64,000 nt of DNA from contig JAIXMR010000046.1 of assembly GCA_025677835.1 (NCBI GenBank), forward strand, positions 110,478 through 174,477, in the 5' to 3' direction. Positions 47,054 to 59,277 of this stretch are shown here, piece by piece (position 1 is the stretch's first letter; each line of letters opens with the position of its first letter). The notes beneath the pieces were generated by a model, which worked only from the letters and a program-made list of their open reading frames with translations, was not told the origin of the DNA and ran no database searches. Both the position numbers and the translations under genes were made by a program. Source of the DNA: Sporodiniella umbellata. Its lineage: Eukaryota; Mucoromycota; Mucoromycetes; Mucorales; Rhizopodaceae.

Positions 47054-50000
47054 CTAGGATTGATCTAACAAAAAATTAGTAGCTTTCTCCAAATCTTGGT
47101 CATATCGATCCAGCGCTTCTCTTGCTGCTCTGGTGTCAAACCCCATATTTACTAGCTCTGCTATGTGGCTGTCCTGGTTGGTGCTACTAACTGTATTAGG
47201 CAAAGGTATGGTGGTAGGTTGCGATGTTGTCTCCGCGGTTGTTGAGACCACTTTGTTATTCTGATTGCGTTCCTTTTCTTTTTCCTTTTCCTTCTTCTTT
47301 TTCTTCTCACCGTCTTTCTTTCCCAAAGTCTTTGCCCAGCTCACAATATTTTTCTTTTTCTTTTTCTTTTTATCCTCTGTTTCTGGCACTTCCTCCTTGG
47401 TAGGGGCTTCTTCTTTGTGTCCCCTGTCATTTTCTCCTGGGCGTGTTGCATCCCCAGTTTGGCTGTCATTTAACAAGTTTGCATGCCTTGGGTTAAAAGA
47501 ATCGTCATTGAACGAATAAAAGTTGGAGCCGTTTCCGCTTTTCTTAGTAGGCATTTGGTAGTCACTAGAAGATGGAAGGTGCTGAAAAGTATCATGTTCC
47601 TCTTTTAAAGGGTGTTTATCAAATTCTCCAGACTGAGTCTCTTCAGGCCTCGAACCAAAAATAACATCAAAGTTCTCAGATTTATTTAAGGGCGGCGATT
47701 TTTTGCCAGGTGGAGGAGGAGCAGGAGCTTTTTTGGTTTGAACCTTTTGTGGACGTGCACCATCAGAGTGTTCAGACCCGGACAATGAATTGACCAATAC
47801 AGGCTCTTCTTCTTTAATTCCAAATATGTCGTCGAATTCGGATGGTTTTCTCTTAGGCTCAGATCTACTGAAGGCAGGATGGTCAATCATTACAAACTCA
47901 TTTTCGTCAGCAGAAGAGTGTGTTTCTTGCCTGTTCTTGGGTGTTGTAGACCGACTTGTATCTACAGCGTCGAAAAAGTCGTCTGTAGAGTCTTCGCCGT
48001 CATTTTCCTGGTTTAACTGGTCGCCCTGTATAAATTGAGTTTCGATGGTTTTGATTTTTTTTTGTTTTACCTCAAAGGGGTTTGCTTTGGCAAGTTCGGT
48101 AGTTTGTATTTGATCTGCGTTGAGGGTGTTTGTCCTACCAAGATCTCTTGAGTCGTTGGAGATCGGTGCAACCACTGGTTTTATTAAACCCCTTGTCGTA
48201 TCACCACTATCCTCAGAAGTCTTTGCATTACTTTCGTTCAATACGTCCTTTTTAGTTTTATTTTGCTGAGTCGAAATACCATATTTCTCCTTCTCTGTGC
48301 TATCTACTACGCCGTGCTCATCTTCTTCCTTTTCTGTAGCTGCATGATGTAGTATTCTTTGCTCATCCTTTTGACGCTCTTTTGCTTCATTTTCTAATCG
48401 CTCTTTTTCTGCAAGCAATCTTGTCTCCTCTTTCTTGTGTTCCTCTTCTTCTTTCTTGAGACGCTCTTCTTCTTCCCTCTTTAAGCGCTCTTCTTCCTGC
48501 TCTTTCTTGAGACGCTCCTCTTCTTTCTTGAGTTGCTCTTCCTGATCTTTCTTGAGTTGCTCTTCCTGATCTTTCTTGAGACGCTCTTCTTCTTGTTTCT
48601 TAAAAATCTCTTCCTCCTCTTTCTTTAATCGCTCATCTTCCTCTTCTTTCTTTAAGCGCTCATTTTCCTGATCTTTCTTGAGACGCTCTTCTTCTTGTTT
48701 CTTAAAAAGCTCTTCTTCCTGCTCTTTCTTGAGACGCTCTTCTTCTTCCCTCTTTAAGCGCTCTTCTTCCTGCTTTTTCTCGAGACGCTCTTCTTCTTCC
48801 CTCTTTAAACGCTCTTCTTCCTGCTCTTTCTCGAGACGCTCTTCTTCTTCCCTCTTTAAGCGCTCTTCTTCTTGCTCTTTCTTGAGACGCTCTTCTTCTT
48901 CCCTCTTTAAGCGCTCTTCTTCCTGCTCTTTCTTGAGACGCTCTTCTTCTTCCCTCTTTAAGCGCTCTTCTTCTTCTTTCTTGAGACGCTCTTCCTCTTC
49001 TTCTTTCTTGAGACGTTCCTCTTCTTTTTTTAAGCGCTCTTCCTCCTCTTTACTCTTCAACTCAGCTGCTTCTTTTTCTTTTCTAAGACGCTCTTCTTCT
49101 TTTCTTTTCAAGTCGGCAGCTTCCCTTTCAGCAGCAAGTCTTCTTTTTCTTTCTTGTTCAGCATACAGGTTTTCCAGACGCTGTGTGAACTTCAAAGTAT
49201 CCTTTTGTACCTGATATACTTGACGACGCAATTGCTCGTTCTCTTGCTCACCTTCTTTCATTTCTCCTTTGACCTTTTCCACCTCAGCCTGAGTGACTTT
49301 TAAAGTATTTTCTGCAGCTTCTGCCTCGCTCTTGGTTTTCTGCCAAAGACTAGACTCTGTTTCCAAAGCGGCTTTTAGTTTTTCTAATTGCTCCAGCTCA
49401 GATACTTTCTTCGAATTGAGCGCTGCTGCCTGCTGCTCCAGATCTCCTTTTTTTTCTTTTAATGTTTCTAAAGATTGAGACAGTTGTTCTCGCTGAGCAA
49501 TAAGCGTTTTTGTATTTTTTTGGGTGCTTTCAATTTGGTTTTTCAACTGATTGGTTCGTGTTGTTTCTTGCGCAAAGTTTCCGTTGTCACCAAAATCACC
49601 CAGCAAATCTTCTTCGTATTCTATGGGTAATGAAAATTATTCTCAGTGGCTGCACTATATATTCGTATAAGCATTTAGATGTGAACATTACTTATTGGTG
49701 TTGAAGGAGAAAGAACCTGTCCTGAGAGCTGGCTGTGAATCGAAGACATCACCAAAGTAAACTGAGATGCATTAATGACACCTCGACCCTGCGTATCTAC
49801 AGAATTCCATAATCCACCCATGTCTTTTTCTGGTAACCGAGAATTTCTAAAAAATCCAAAAGCATCCGCTTTTGTAATCCATCCTTTTTTTTCTTTATCC
49901 AGTCTATCAAAAAATGGATAGTACTTTGCCTTTTCTTGAGCTGTAGGCGATTGTGGTGGGTTGGGATTTGAATTACCGAGCGCAGCTGTATGAATGCTCT

Positions 50001-50791
50001 GTGGTAAGATAGGCGGTAAAGCGGTGATTGATTTGTTCATTAATTGGGCAATGTAATGCATGGCGATTATAAATTCTGTTTCATCCAAATAACCGCATTG
50101 GCGAATATCAGCCAAGTTCCTAACATTTTATATTTACGTCAATATATGTACGCTTACCCACTAAAAATTGGGAGGAGAACGTATTCAATTACCATATTTG
50201 GGCCAATTGTTCATTTGACAATTTTGACTTAAGAAATAGGTCTCGGGCGGCCTGTGCTGGAATTCCTTCTCTAGGTGGGTTTTGTGCTCGATAGATAGAC
50301 AGGTACTTATTGCGATCAACAGAAGAGATTGTAGATGTACTGTCTGATTTAGCTTCAGGCAGTGGTATGCCCTCTATTTGAGGCAAAGGTGTAGCTTTGT
50401 AAAGGAATACGAACGAGATTAGACATTGATACTAAACACGCAATTTACCTGTGGAAAGCAGTGGCTCCTTCGCCTGTATATGGTTTTGTGCACAGGCTAT
50501 TAGTTTAAGCGCGATAGCAAACGTTTCTGGTGTAAGATAACCAAGATTGTTTTCATCTGCAGCTTCCCAAATCTGTAGATGTTTTTTTTTTGTAAGATTA
50601 TTATTATAACTAATGATTTATGGTAGTACTTGAGATAAAACTGTGTTGGGTAATCCAGACTTGGCAAAAAACTGAACTGCTTCCATACCATCAATAACGT
50701 TTGGTTGAGTCTTTGCTGCTGCTTTAAATAGTTGATTATATACAGCCGTCTCCTGCGGTGTTAACATAGACTCCCATTTACGTAATGACAT
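47054..50791 (-). CDS. Ede1-like endocytic scaffold: EH domains, ER/K helix, UBA
   Basis: Five exons from ATG 50791 to TAG 47054, about 1,150 residues. Three EH domains in order: residues ~10-100 (WESMLTPQETAVYNQLF...LSQIWEAADENNLGYL), ~120-220 (NKYLSIYRAQNP...LAQIWNLADIRQCGYLDETE) and ~250-340 (KYYPFFDRLDKEKKGWI, LWNSVDTQGRGVI). Then a coiled coil, a roughly 230-residue highly charged Glu/Lys/Arg repeat, a disordered region with an NPF tripeptide and FDDIFG/FDVIFG motifs, a lysine-rich stretch, and a C-terminal UBA (IAELVNMGFDTRAAREALDR). This is the architecture of yeast Ede1/Eps15, an early clathrin-mediated endocytosis scaffold that binds NPF proteins and ubiquitin. Intron phases all agree. 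Confidence 0.92.
48440..49110. repeat. coding minisatellite, about 51-nt units (17 residues)
   Basis: Within the Ede1-like gene, imperfect tandem units translate as EEEERLKKEQEEERLKR and variants. The alternating acidic and basic i/i+4 pattern predicts a stable single alpha helix (ER/K helix). Unit lengths vary, with 10-14-residue variants at the C-terminal side. Confidence 0.85.
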
Positions 50792-51613
50792 GTTTTTTTT
50801 TTTTTTTGCTTTAGAAAGAAAAAAAAAAAAAAAAAGAAAAAGAAAGAATTGCTTTAAAAAAAACCCAAATAAGAAAGTTGGTATCTCCGCTCAGAGTGAA
50901 CAATAGCCCATAGAGAGATATTGGAATGAAAAAGTAGCAATTTGGCTTTGAATACCTTCCAAAAATCTTTAGATGGCCAAATTTATGTTTTTTTGGTTGA
51001 TTTTTTTGGAGATAACAATCATACAAACGGCTTTTTTTTTTTAAAAAAAATGCTAACACTACTGGAATTGAAATTATGATATCACATTACCTACTCTTTA
51101 ATCTGGACGATCTTTTGACTCCACCTTATTGGCAGTTGATGGTATCTTTAAACTTTTTGAGCATTTCTTATTGATGTATCTTGGCATCTGCTGAATTGCA
51201 AAACAAAAAATTTCTGAGCCGAATAGCTCTTTACTTTGCCTTTTTAATTGGAAAAAAAAAAAATCTTGAGTTACAAATTGAATGGATACACGTTAACAAA
51301 AAAAAAAGCCATAGTTTTTGTATCATGTTGCATTGTCACACCGTCTTCTTTCAACTGTTAAAAACAAAACAGTATGGAGCAAGAAATGCTTCGCATTTTT
51401 TATTTCTTTTCTTTTTTTTTTTTTTTGCCAAGAGCATTTGTTGATTACTTGGTAGCGATAATCTATTCTTGTTTAGAATAAAGGCATGAATTGAATTACA
51501 CATAGATTGCTCAAAAGACACGTTACGCCGTATAACAGCATTAGCATTAAGTAGCCAGAAAAGTGCTTTATTATTCGCTTAAATAGAAAGCTTTTCTGTT
51601 TCTTTGCATACAA
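50792..51613. other. intergenic region
   Basis: Left part is the Ede1-like promoter with poly(A)/poly(T) runs (50795-50810, 50818-50835). No coding signal in the rest. Confidence 0.45.
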
Positions 51614-52519
51614 CTAATCACAAAGCCGATAATGATTTGAGTCAATTGTTGTAAAACACTCTCCTTTTTTCGTAATCTCATGCACAGCCAAAAGTATTTC
51701 CTTTTTTGAGCAAACGCTTTTTAGTTGGTCAACTATATAGTAGATAGATATTCCTTCAGGCAAGTACTTTTTTTCTTTCAAAATGTTCCAAACCAAATTA
51801 ATAGTGTCTCTGCCATTGCTGACAATTGCGGTCTAATGGCATTTTATTTGTTATTGTTTCTTCCAGTAAGTTATCTTTATTACCTTATTCGATCTGGTAA
51901 TCTTTAAATGAATACTAATAGCGCTGAGATAATGGTACGTAAGTTCGTTAAATTCGACAACTGGTACAATTTTAGAAACAAGAACACACATATGGCTGAT
52001 GAAGTATTTGATTCTGCCATGAACTCGAACATACATATCTTTTCTATTAAAGAGACTTGTAAATAAACATTTTACTTTTTGTTTTGATTTTTTTTCTTTT
52101 AAAAAAAAAAAATAAAAGCTCTACTCTATCAAGCGCCTTTCGTATTTTTCTTCGCTTGACTCAAATATGTCAAATTTTTGTTTTATCAGTATTGATCCAG
52201 AGCCATCCTCAATTTGATAGATAGTAGTTGATGAACGTTCTCTTAGAGCGTTAATTCTGCCAACAAAAGTAATCTAGTCAAAGTAAGCACTTTTGTTTCT
52301 TAATTTCGCGATTTAGCAAAGCCCGTTTATATTTACACCAGAGCAAGGCGTTTGATCAATCACATATACATGTCTCACATTGTCTGCTTTTGCCTCATTT
52401 ATTTGTTTGACTGTAACTGGCCTTAGGCAATTATCGGGTAAAAAAACCTACGCAGCTTTTAAGCTATATGCAAAATAAACCCAAGCTACCTGATAATCGT
52501 AATTGGGACACTGGTACAT
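51614..52519 (-). CDS. divergent replication protein A 32 kDa subunit (RPA2-like)
   Basis: Five short exons: 52519-52490, 52447-52337, 52273-52125, 52043-51884 and 51832-51614, phased to give 222 residues. Family segments in order: LRPVTVKQINEAKADNVRHV (start of the OB fold), ITFVGRINALRE, TIYQIEDGSGSILIKQKFD, YVRVHGRIKYF, VVEFNELTYHYLSAISIHL, then a C-terminal winged helix (PEGISIYYIVDQLKS, TTIDSNHY). RPA2 is the middle subunit of the trimeric single-strand DNA-binding complex. The N-terminal Ser-rich phosphorylation region is almost absent and the linker is short, so the protein is smaller than the usual ~270 residues; a paralog is possible. An extra 5' exon cannot be excluded. Confidence 0.8.
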
Positions 52520-52831
52520 CTTTTGTACAAACTTTATGCTTTATGAAACTGAAGAATAAAAAGAGAGCAAGACAAAGAGATTTTCACAAACACCCATATA
52601 GTTATATTTATCAAAAACCCGTAACCAGACTTTGAGATAAACTAGCAAAACTACAACGATAAACATAAATGCACCCCAACCTGTGTGCAACCGTTCACGC
52701 CTGTCAAAAAAAAAAAAAAGCATTTCCTGCAACCACTTTAGGTCTCCTCTTCAAGGACTGCTTTTAAGCCACCGCTTTCAATTTTTAGGCTTCAATGAAA
52801 AAAAAAAAACGTTGTTTTTTATCAATTAGAA
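52520..52831. promoter_or_regulatory. putative bidirectional promoter RPA2-like / RPA49
   Basis: The two start codons are head-to-head and 312 bp apart. No strong TATA element is visible; an A-run at 52801-52809 lies just upstream of the RPA49 start and another at 52706-52719. The sharing of promoter elements is inference from spacing only. Confidence 0.4.
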
Positions 52832-54251
52832 ATGGGAAAGAGAAAGAATTCCGAAGATCAGTCATCGCGCCATGTCAAAATCGTTGTTGCTGAAAAGAAA
52901 GCGGATGTTGAGACACCTTATTTGGGTAGATTGGATCGCTACATCTTTTTTTTCCGACTATACCAAAACATTATTGTTAATTCTTTATTTGACCATTAGT
53001 CACGTTTGCTGGTACAAAGCCCTCTTCCGATTTAGACTTTACACCTTATAAACGTAACGATGCCACTGGCTCGCAAGCCTCTCATCGTTATCTATCGGGT
53101 GAGACCGACAAGGTACGGTTTTCTGGATCCAACTTTGGAGCCAGTGCTCTTGATTCTCATTGCAAGTAAGCTATATATTTGTTTGAGTATAGAATGTGGT
53201 ACATTGAACTATGTTATGCTCTAGATATATTGTAGGCGTTTACTCTAAAAAAGAAAAGTCGCTCAGTATCACTGATGTACCTATTATGCGACTCTCTCGC
53301 ACTGTTAAAGCACTTGAATCTGAAGAATCTATCACCAGCAATGCCGCTCGTGGCCAAGCAGCCCGTGCCGCCCTGGGCCAAGCTTTCGGTACAATCAAAG
53401 CCAAAAAGCAATTGAACAGTGACGAACGTAATTTGGTTACCGGAGAACAATTGGTGGAAGAACTGGACAACTTACATTCTGAGATTGGTAAATCAACTGC
53501 CAACATACCCAAGAAGGAAGAGATGAAGTTATCTATGGAGAGTTCTTTACCCGTTCCCAAACACAACACAGAAGCCGGTTCGCCTGATGAAGCTTACGAC
53601 TTGAGCTCAATTGTGTCAGACGAAGAATTGAATTCAGTCAACCCTAAGGAATTGTTAAAGGAAACTTCGTTAGAAGGTGTCAAATCACACTTGGCTTATC
53701 GCGAATCCAAGTTTATCAACGATCGTTTGATGTCCATCATTGCTTCATCTGGAAAGAAGGACCGTAAACGAGTACGTACATTGATGTATATCAACATTTT
53801 GATGGCCTACTTTGTACGCGTGCGTGCACACGACTTGAAAGACCGTAGAAAGGTAGAGGCTGCACTGAAGAACCCTTCAAGCGCGATATTGGATGGACTG
53901 GCTGAAAGATACACCGAGTCAAATAGGTAAGATATTTTTAGATGCCTATTCCATTGATTCCCTATTTATTTCTTTGATAGCCGTACACCCATCATGGCAG
54001 ACAAAATTCTTCTGTATATGTTCACACTCATTCTGTCTGTTTCTGGATATAGCGTTTTGATTGACCAGTTAGGAAAGGATCTTCTGCTCAAACCAGTCAA
54101 GATGACTACATTATTCAAGACACTAGGATGCAAGATAGACAAAGCAACTGCAGAAGAATGTCGTGAAGCCAAATCAAAAACAGCTAAAAAAGCCACTTTG
54201 GTTGTCCCCTTAAAGTTCCCTGAAGTTAGAAATGGTATCAACCGCCGTTAA
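52832..54251 (+). CDS. RPA49: RNA polymerase I subunit RPA49
   Basis: Four exons: 52832-52925, 53000-53165, 53225-53926 and 53981-54251; 410 residues. The N-terminal dimerisation module (TFAGTKPSSDLDFTPYKRN, KVRFSGSNFGASALDSHCKY, IVGVYSKKEKSLSITDVPIM) pairs with RPA34 in Pol I. The C-terminal tandem winged-helix region includes ESKFINDRLMSIIASSGKKD, RKRVRTLMYINILMAYF, DKILLYMFTLILSVSGYSV and LFKTLGCKIDKATAEE. Length equals the usual ~410. It acts in the nucleolus in rRNA synthesis initiation and elongation. Confidence 0.93.
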
Positions 54252-54413
54252 ATGTATACAATAATAAACTGATTACAAAAAAAAAAAAAAAAAAAAAAAA
54301 GCGGAAATCCAAACTGGGGACTGTTCTTTGCATCTGTTTTTTTTAAAGTTTTTTTTTTTTTTTTTTTTTTTTTTCTGATCTCTCTCTCTCTCTTTCACCT
54401 TCTGTGATTCCAC

Positions 54414-55599
<1,186 letters not shown>

Positions 55600-55910
55600 G
55601 GCCCTTCCATTCTTTTTTATAAAAGCATCCATTATAATAAAAACAAGACAGAAAACACATCCTTTGTAAATGACACTACCGTCTTTTCCCATTTTTATGA
55701 AAGCTTTTAATCACCTTCTAGGTTTTTATCAACCCAAGTTTTTTTTTTTTTTTTTTTTTCTATCAAAGCCCCTTGAAATAGAAGTGCACCGTATTTGCCT
55801 TTCAACAGTACAAAGACTGACGGAGAAAAAAAAAAAAAAAGGGAAAATTTACGCCCTTTTTTTTTTTAAAAAAAAAAAAAGAAAAAAAGAAAAAAAAGGC
55901 ATAAAAACAA

Positions 55911-56752
55911 ATGAGTCATTGTCAACAAGAGCATTGCGACCACGACCACGATGATTTACCAGAAAGTGGAGAACAGTTTTTACTCTATTCCAAAATCGAT
56001 CTCGATAATGTGCGTTGTTTGAATGAAGCGGAAGCCAACAGCGGTAAACAAGTGATTCGACCTTGGCATGAACGCATGGATGACAGCAAGGTTTTTAGGA
56101 TAAAAGCTGGGTCTTTCTTTAGATAGATTTTATTTACTTTTTTCCACAAAAAAAAAAAAAGGTTTTAGAAAGCGATGCGGATGAACAGTTGATAGTCTAT
56201 GTGCCGTAAGCGATGATGAATCCAATACAACGGGTTTCCTAACCTAGGCTATAAAGGTTTACAGGCAGCGTAAAGCTACGTTCGATTTGTTTACGTACGG
56301 ATGGAAGCGAGTCAGCACCTTCCAAGATGAAAGTGTGAGTGTTTTTTACGAAAGCGATGTATTGATCCGTTCCGGTTTAGGTTTATCAATCGAGAAGATG
56401 TGGATTTCGATGTAGCCGAGAGCTACCGTCCTATTCAAGAATTTGAGTTGGTTCAATCTTCAAACGAGGTGGTTGAATACGGTACAAGGATCACCAAATT
56501 CAGTAGTGTCCGAAATATTACCCTGTTCTTTCCAGAGAATTTCGGTGACGACACGAGTCTTGTTCGGTTTATTGGATTTAAAGGGGAATGGACAGAAATG
56601 AAGCGAGATCCTATCATTACAGGTATCTAAGCGGAGAGTCTTGAAGATACTCATGCCTTTCTTTTTTTTTTTTAGTCTATGAAGCCAATGCCAATCCAGC
56701 AGATCACAAAGTATCCGGCACAAGTGACAAGATGGATCATTCAATTCAATAA
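55911..56752 (+). CDS. PITH-domain protein (PITHD1-like)
   Basis: Five exons: 55911-56090, 56162-56205, 56257-56334, 56381-56622 and 56676-56752; 206 residues. The N-terminus has the family's Cys/His cluster (CQQEHCDHDHDD), then LYSKIDLDNVRCLNEAE. The PITH (DUF1000) core follows: IRPWHERMD, FTGSVKLRSICLRTD, RITKFSSVRNITLFFPENF and TSLVRFIGFKGEW. PITH proteins bind the proteasome or thioredoxin-like partners. The second intron ends within a long A-run, and exon 2 is only 44 nt. Confidence 0.92.
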
Positions 56753-57057
56753 TAATAATAAAAAAAAAAGAAAGAGAAAGTGCGTGTGCAGCTGTTTTAT
56801 ATATCTACAGAAAAGAGAGGAGCGCGATGGAAAGTCTATTGCAAAAGGGTAAAACGACCTTTGGCATCGCTATGTATTGTAGAGTAGTTTTATTTAGAGA
56901 CAACGCGAAAGAATGACACGGGTGCTGTGAAGCCACAGGTTCACTTTTTGATGATTTTTTAGTGGTGTGCAAGTCGAAGATGTTTATTCTATCAAAAAAA
57001 AAAAAAAAAAAAAAAAAAAGGGGGGTTGCTATATAAAAATGGTGGCGCTTCCAATTT
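56753..57057. other. 3' spacer between convergent genes
   Basis: Contains a poly(A) run at 56995-57019 and a 30-codon open frame from 56828 without supporting evidence. Nothing else seen. Confidence 0.4.
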
Positions 57058-58696
57058 CTATCTTACCTTTTCGTTTGTTTCTTCTAATTTTCTTTTGTTC
57101 TGAGGAACAGTGTCTGCATGACAAGTGGCATGGTACATTGTGGAGTTTTCCAACAAGGCGTTTTTAAACATCCATTCTTCTTCATCGTCATTCCAGAACT
57201 GCAGAAAGGTTTCGCCGCAGATGGCACAGGTTTTCTTTTCGTCCGTCAGTTTGACGACCAGATGTTGATCCGGATGAGGTTTAGTGGTGGTGGTGGTGGT
57301 GGTTTCTTTGAGGTCTTGAAGAAAGGTAGGCACTAACGGATACAGATAAGAGGGGGTTGAACGCGTACCGACGAAAAAAAAAAAAAAAAAACCTTACCTT
57401 GTGCACCGTTGCCGGTTTTACCTTGAATCCATGCATCGACAGCCACAAACCAAGCCCGGGACAGTCCTCGTGTTTTCTCCTTGCGTTTCCGGTTCTGTCG
57501 AAAATGGGCATCGAGATGGGCATCCATCGTACGCTGACCCTGTTCTGTTTTGGGATAGCGAAAACCGCATTGTTTGCATTGGAGTGGACGTGCGGTATAC
57601 AACACATCGTGGGCGTGTGGGTGGCGGATCTGAAGTGCTTTGGAGTCAAGTTTGAGTTCAGGCGCGAGATAGCCTAGGGACGTAAGACACTTGAGAAGAT
57701 CGGTCGTGTTGACAGGGGCGGGCGAGGGTACTGGCAAGAGCACAGCTGGCGTGGATGCAGAGGTGGATGAAGATGCAAGGATGTGAGAAATGTAAAGTTC
57801 AATCTGCCGTGCTTGGTGAGAGGGCAATGTAGGTAAAATGGCTTGGATCTAACACGCGTCAGTATCTCTACACACACACACACACACATGTATATTACCT
57901 GACGCACGATTTGATCCAAAGAAAGTGGGGGTGTAGACTTTGAGGGCTCGGGAGGAAGAAGATGCTGGATTTGCGCCAAAAGTTCTTTTGTGGAAGAAGC
58001 CTAGACACACGGTGAGATGCTTGTTTTTATAAGAGAACCTTACCTGTGTAGGTGGACCTAGACTCTATAAGGGAGATGTTTAACAGGCTGATGTCTAGAT
58101 AAATAGATGTAGACTTACATTGTTGATAAAGTTTGGATTGACATGAATTGTATTGGAAGAAAACCGTTTGGTTTGCTTTTCACGAATAAAACGAATCGAC
58201 TTTTCGATCGGCTCCAGAACATGGCGTGGAAACACAGGTCGGCCACCGGGGAGACCATGTTTCCAAGTCTGTAGTAACCGTTCGAGTCTTTCTTGAGCAG
58301 AAGGATCTGTCAGTGTGTAGGCGTCAAGAAAGCCATTCACCATAGTTCTTGCAAAGATAGCAAGATAAACACCGCCCACGTTTTTACAGATCGAGTCAAT
58401 CAAGTAAAGCACTGGCAGTTTTTGTTCAGCCACGTTCTATACGTCTTGGGTCATTTCTTCACTTTCGTGCTCCCGTCACTTACCGCTCGAAGTTGTCCTT
58501 CAATCTCTTGCACGATCGCATGAGCAGCTGTGCTTTGGTTTTCTTGCGCAAGAATCGTCAAGTGTGTGATGATTGGTTTGCTGTTAAAAGTGAGATCGGA
58601 CAGTGCCGTACGATAGTTCTTTCGCACGGCATCCACACTTCTGATGGGATGAGCCAGTCTTCTTCCTGCGTCGTTGTTCATCGAGTACAAAGACAT
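57058..58696 (-). CDS. PCF11: PCF11-like pre-mRNA 3'-end processing factor
   Basis: At least six exons from ATG 58696 to the stop at 57058. The N-terminal CTD-interaction domain (residues ~15-145) reads RKNYRTALSDLTFNSKPIIT, LTILAQENQSTAAHAIVQEI and LPVLYLIDSICKNVGGVYLA. A 21-nt microexon (58064-58044, coding SLGPPTQ) joins the linker. The C-terminal half has the Pcf11 zinc fingers CKQCGFRYPKTEQGQRTMDA and CAICGETF...ATC. Pcf11 binds phosphorylated Pol II CTD and is part of cleavage factor IA, acting in cleavage and termination. The protein is about 430 residues, shorter than yeast Pcf11 (626). Confidence 0.88.
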
Positions 58697-59277
58697 GATC
58701 GCTTCTTTTACACCACAAAAAAAAAAAAACAAGTAACGCAAAGAAAACAACAGTGAAAAGAATCAGACTCTTTTACGAAAAAAAAAAAAAAAAAATAACT
58801 TGAGATTTCTTCTTTTTTTTTGACTTTGAGTTATAAAAAAAAAAAAAAAAGAGAGAGAGAGAGATTAAGAAACGTGAATGGGAAACGTTAATGATTTATT
58901 TTAGGATTGTTCTTGCTTTCTCCTCTTTTTCTTTTTTTTTTTTTTTTTTTTAGAGCTTTGTTCTATTCTCTTTTTTTTTTACTTTTAAAAGTGTTGTTTA
59001 AAAAGAAATGAAAAATGAAAAAAAAAAAAAAAAAAAAAAAAAATTTATGTAAAACTCAGAAAGCAGAGGCAACTTGAGATCCAGGAGGCCAACATGCCTT
59101 GGGTCCACGTGGACGATCTTTACTGCTGACGGTGAAGTGAAAATAGAGAGAGAATTTAAAGTGAAAACAGTGCACTCCTTTCACATTTCTCAGTGACAGT
59201 AAAGAATGTGAAAGGCTCCTATTTAGAGCGGGAGAGTATAAAAGAGACAAGGCTTTTGAGTGGATGGGCCTCAAAGG
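58697..59277. promoter_or_regulatory. divergent promoter region between PCF11 and a secreted orphan
   Basis: Left part: poly(A)/(T) runs and a GA tract (58850-58862), the PCF11 promoter. Right part: a perfect 11-bp inverted repeat CCTTTCACATT / AATGTGAAAGG (59177-59187, 59205-59215), then TATAAAA at 59237-59243, 35 bp before ATG 59278. A minus-strand stretch at 59060-59115 (RPRGPKACWPPGSQVASAF then stop) looks protein-like but has no convincing first exon. Confidence 0.55.

Noticed and set aside
48678..49214. Long plus-strand frame of Ser/Arg/Phe repeats opposite the Ede1-like gene
   Set aside because: It is the antisense shadow of the EERLKKE repeat; the codon pattern follows from the minus-strand repeat.
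57281..57677. Several overlapping frames on both strands over PCF11
   Set aside because: Only the minus-strand frame with the zinc-finger cysteines and CID context is meaningful.
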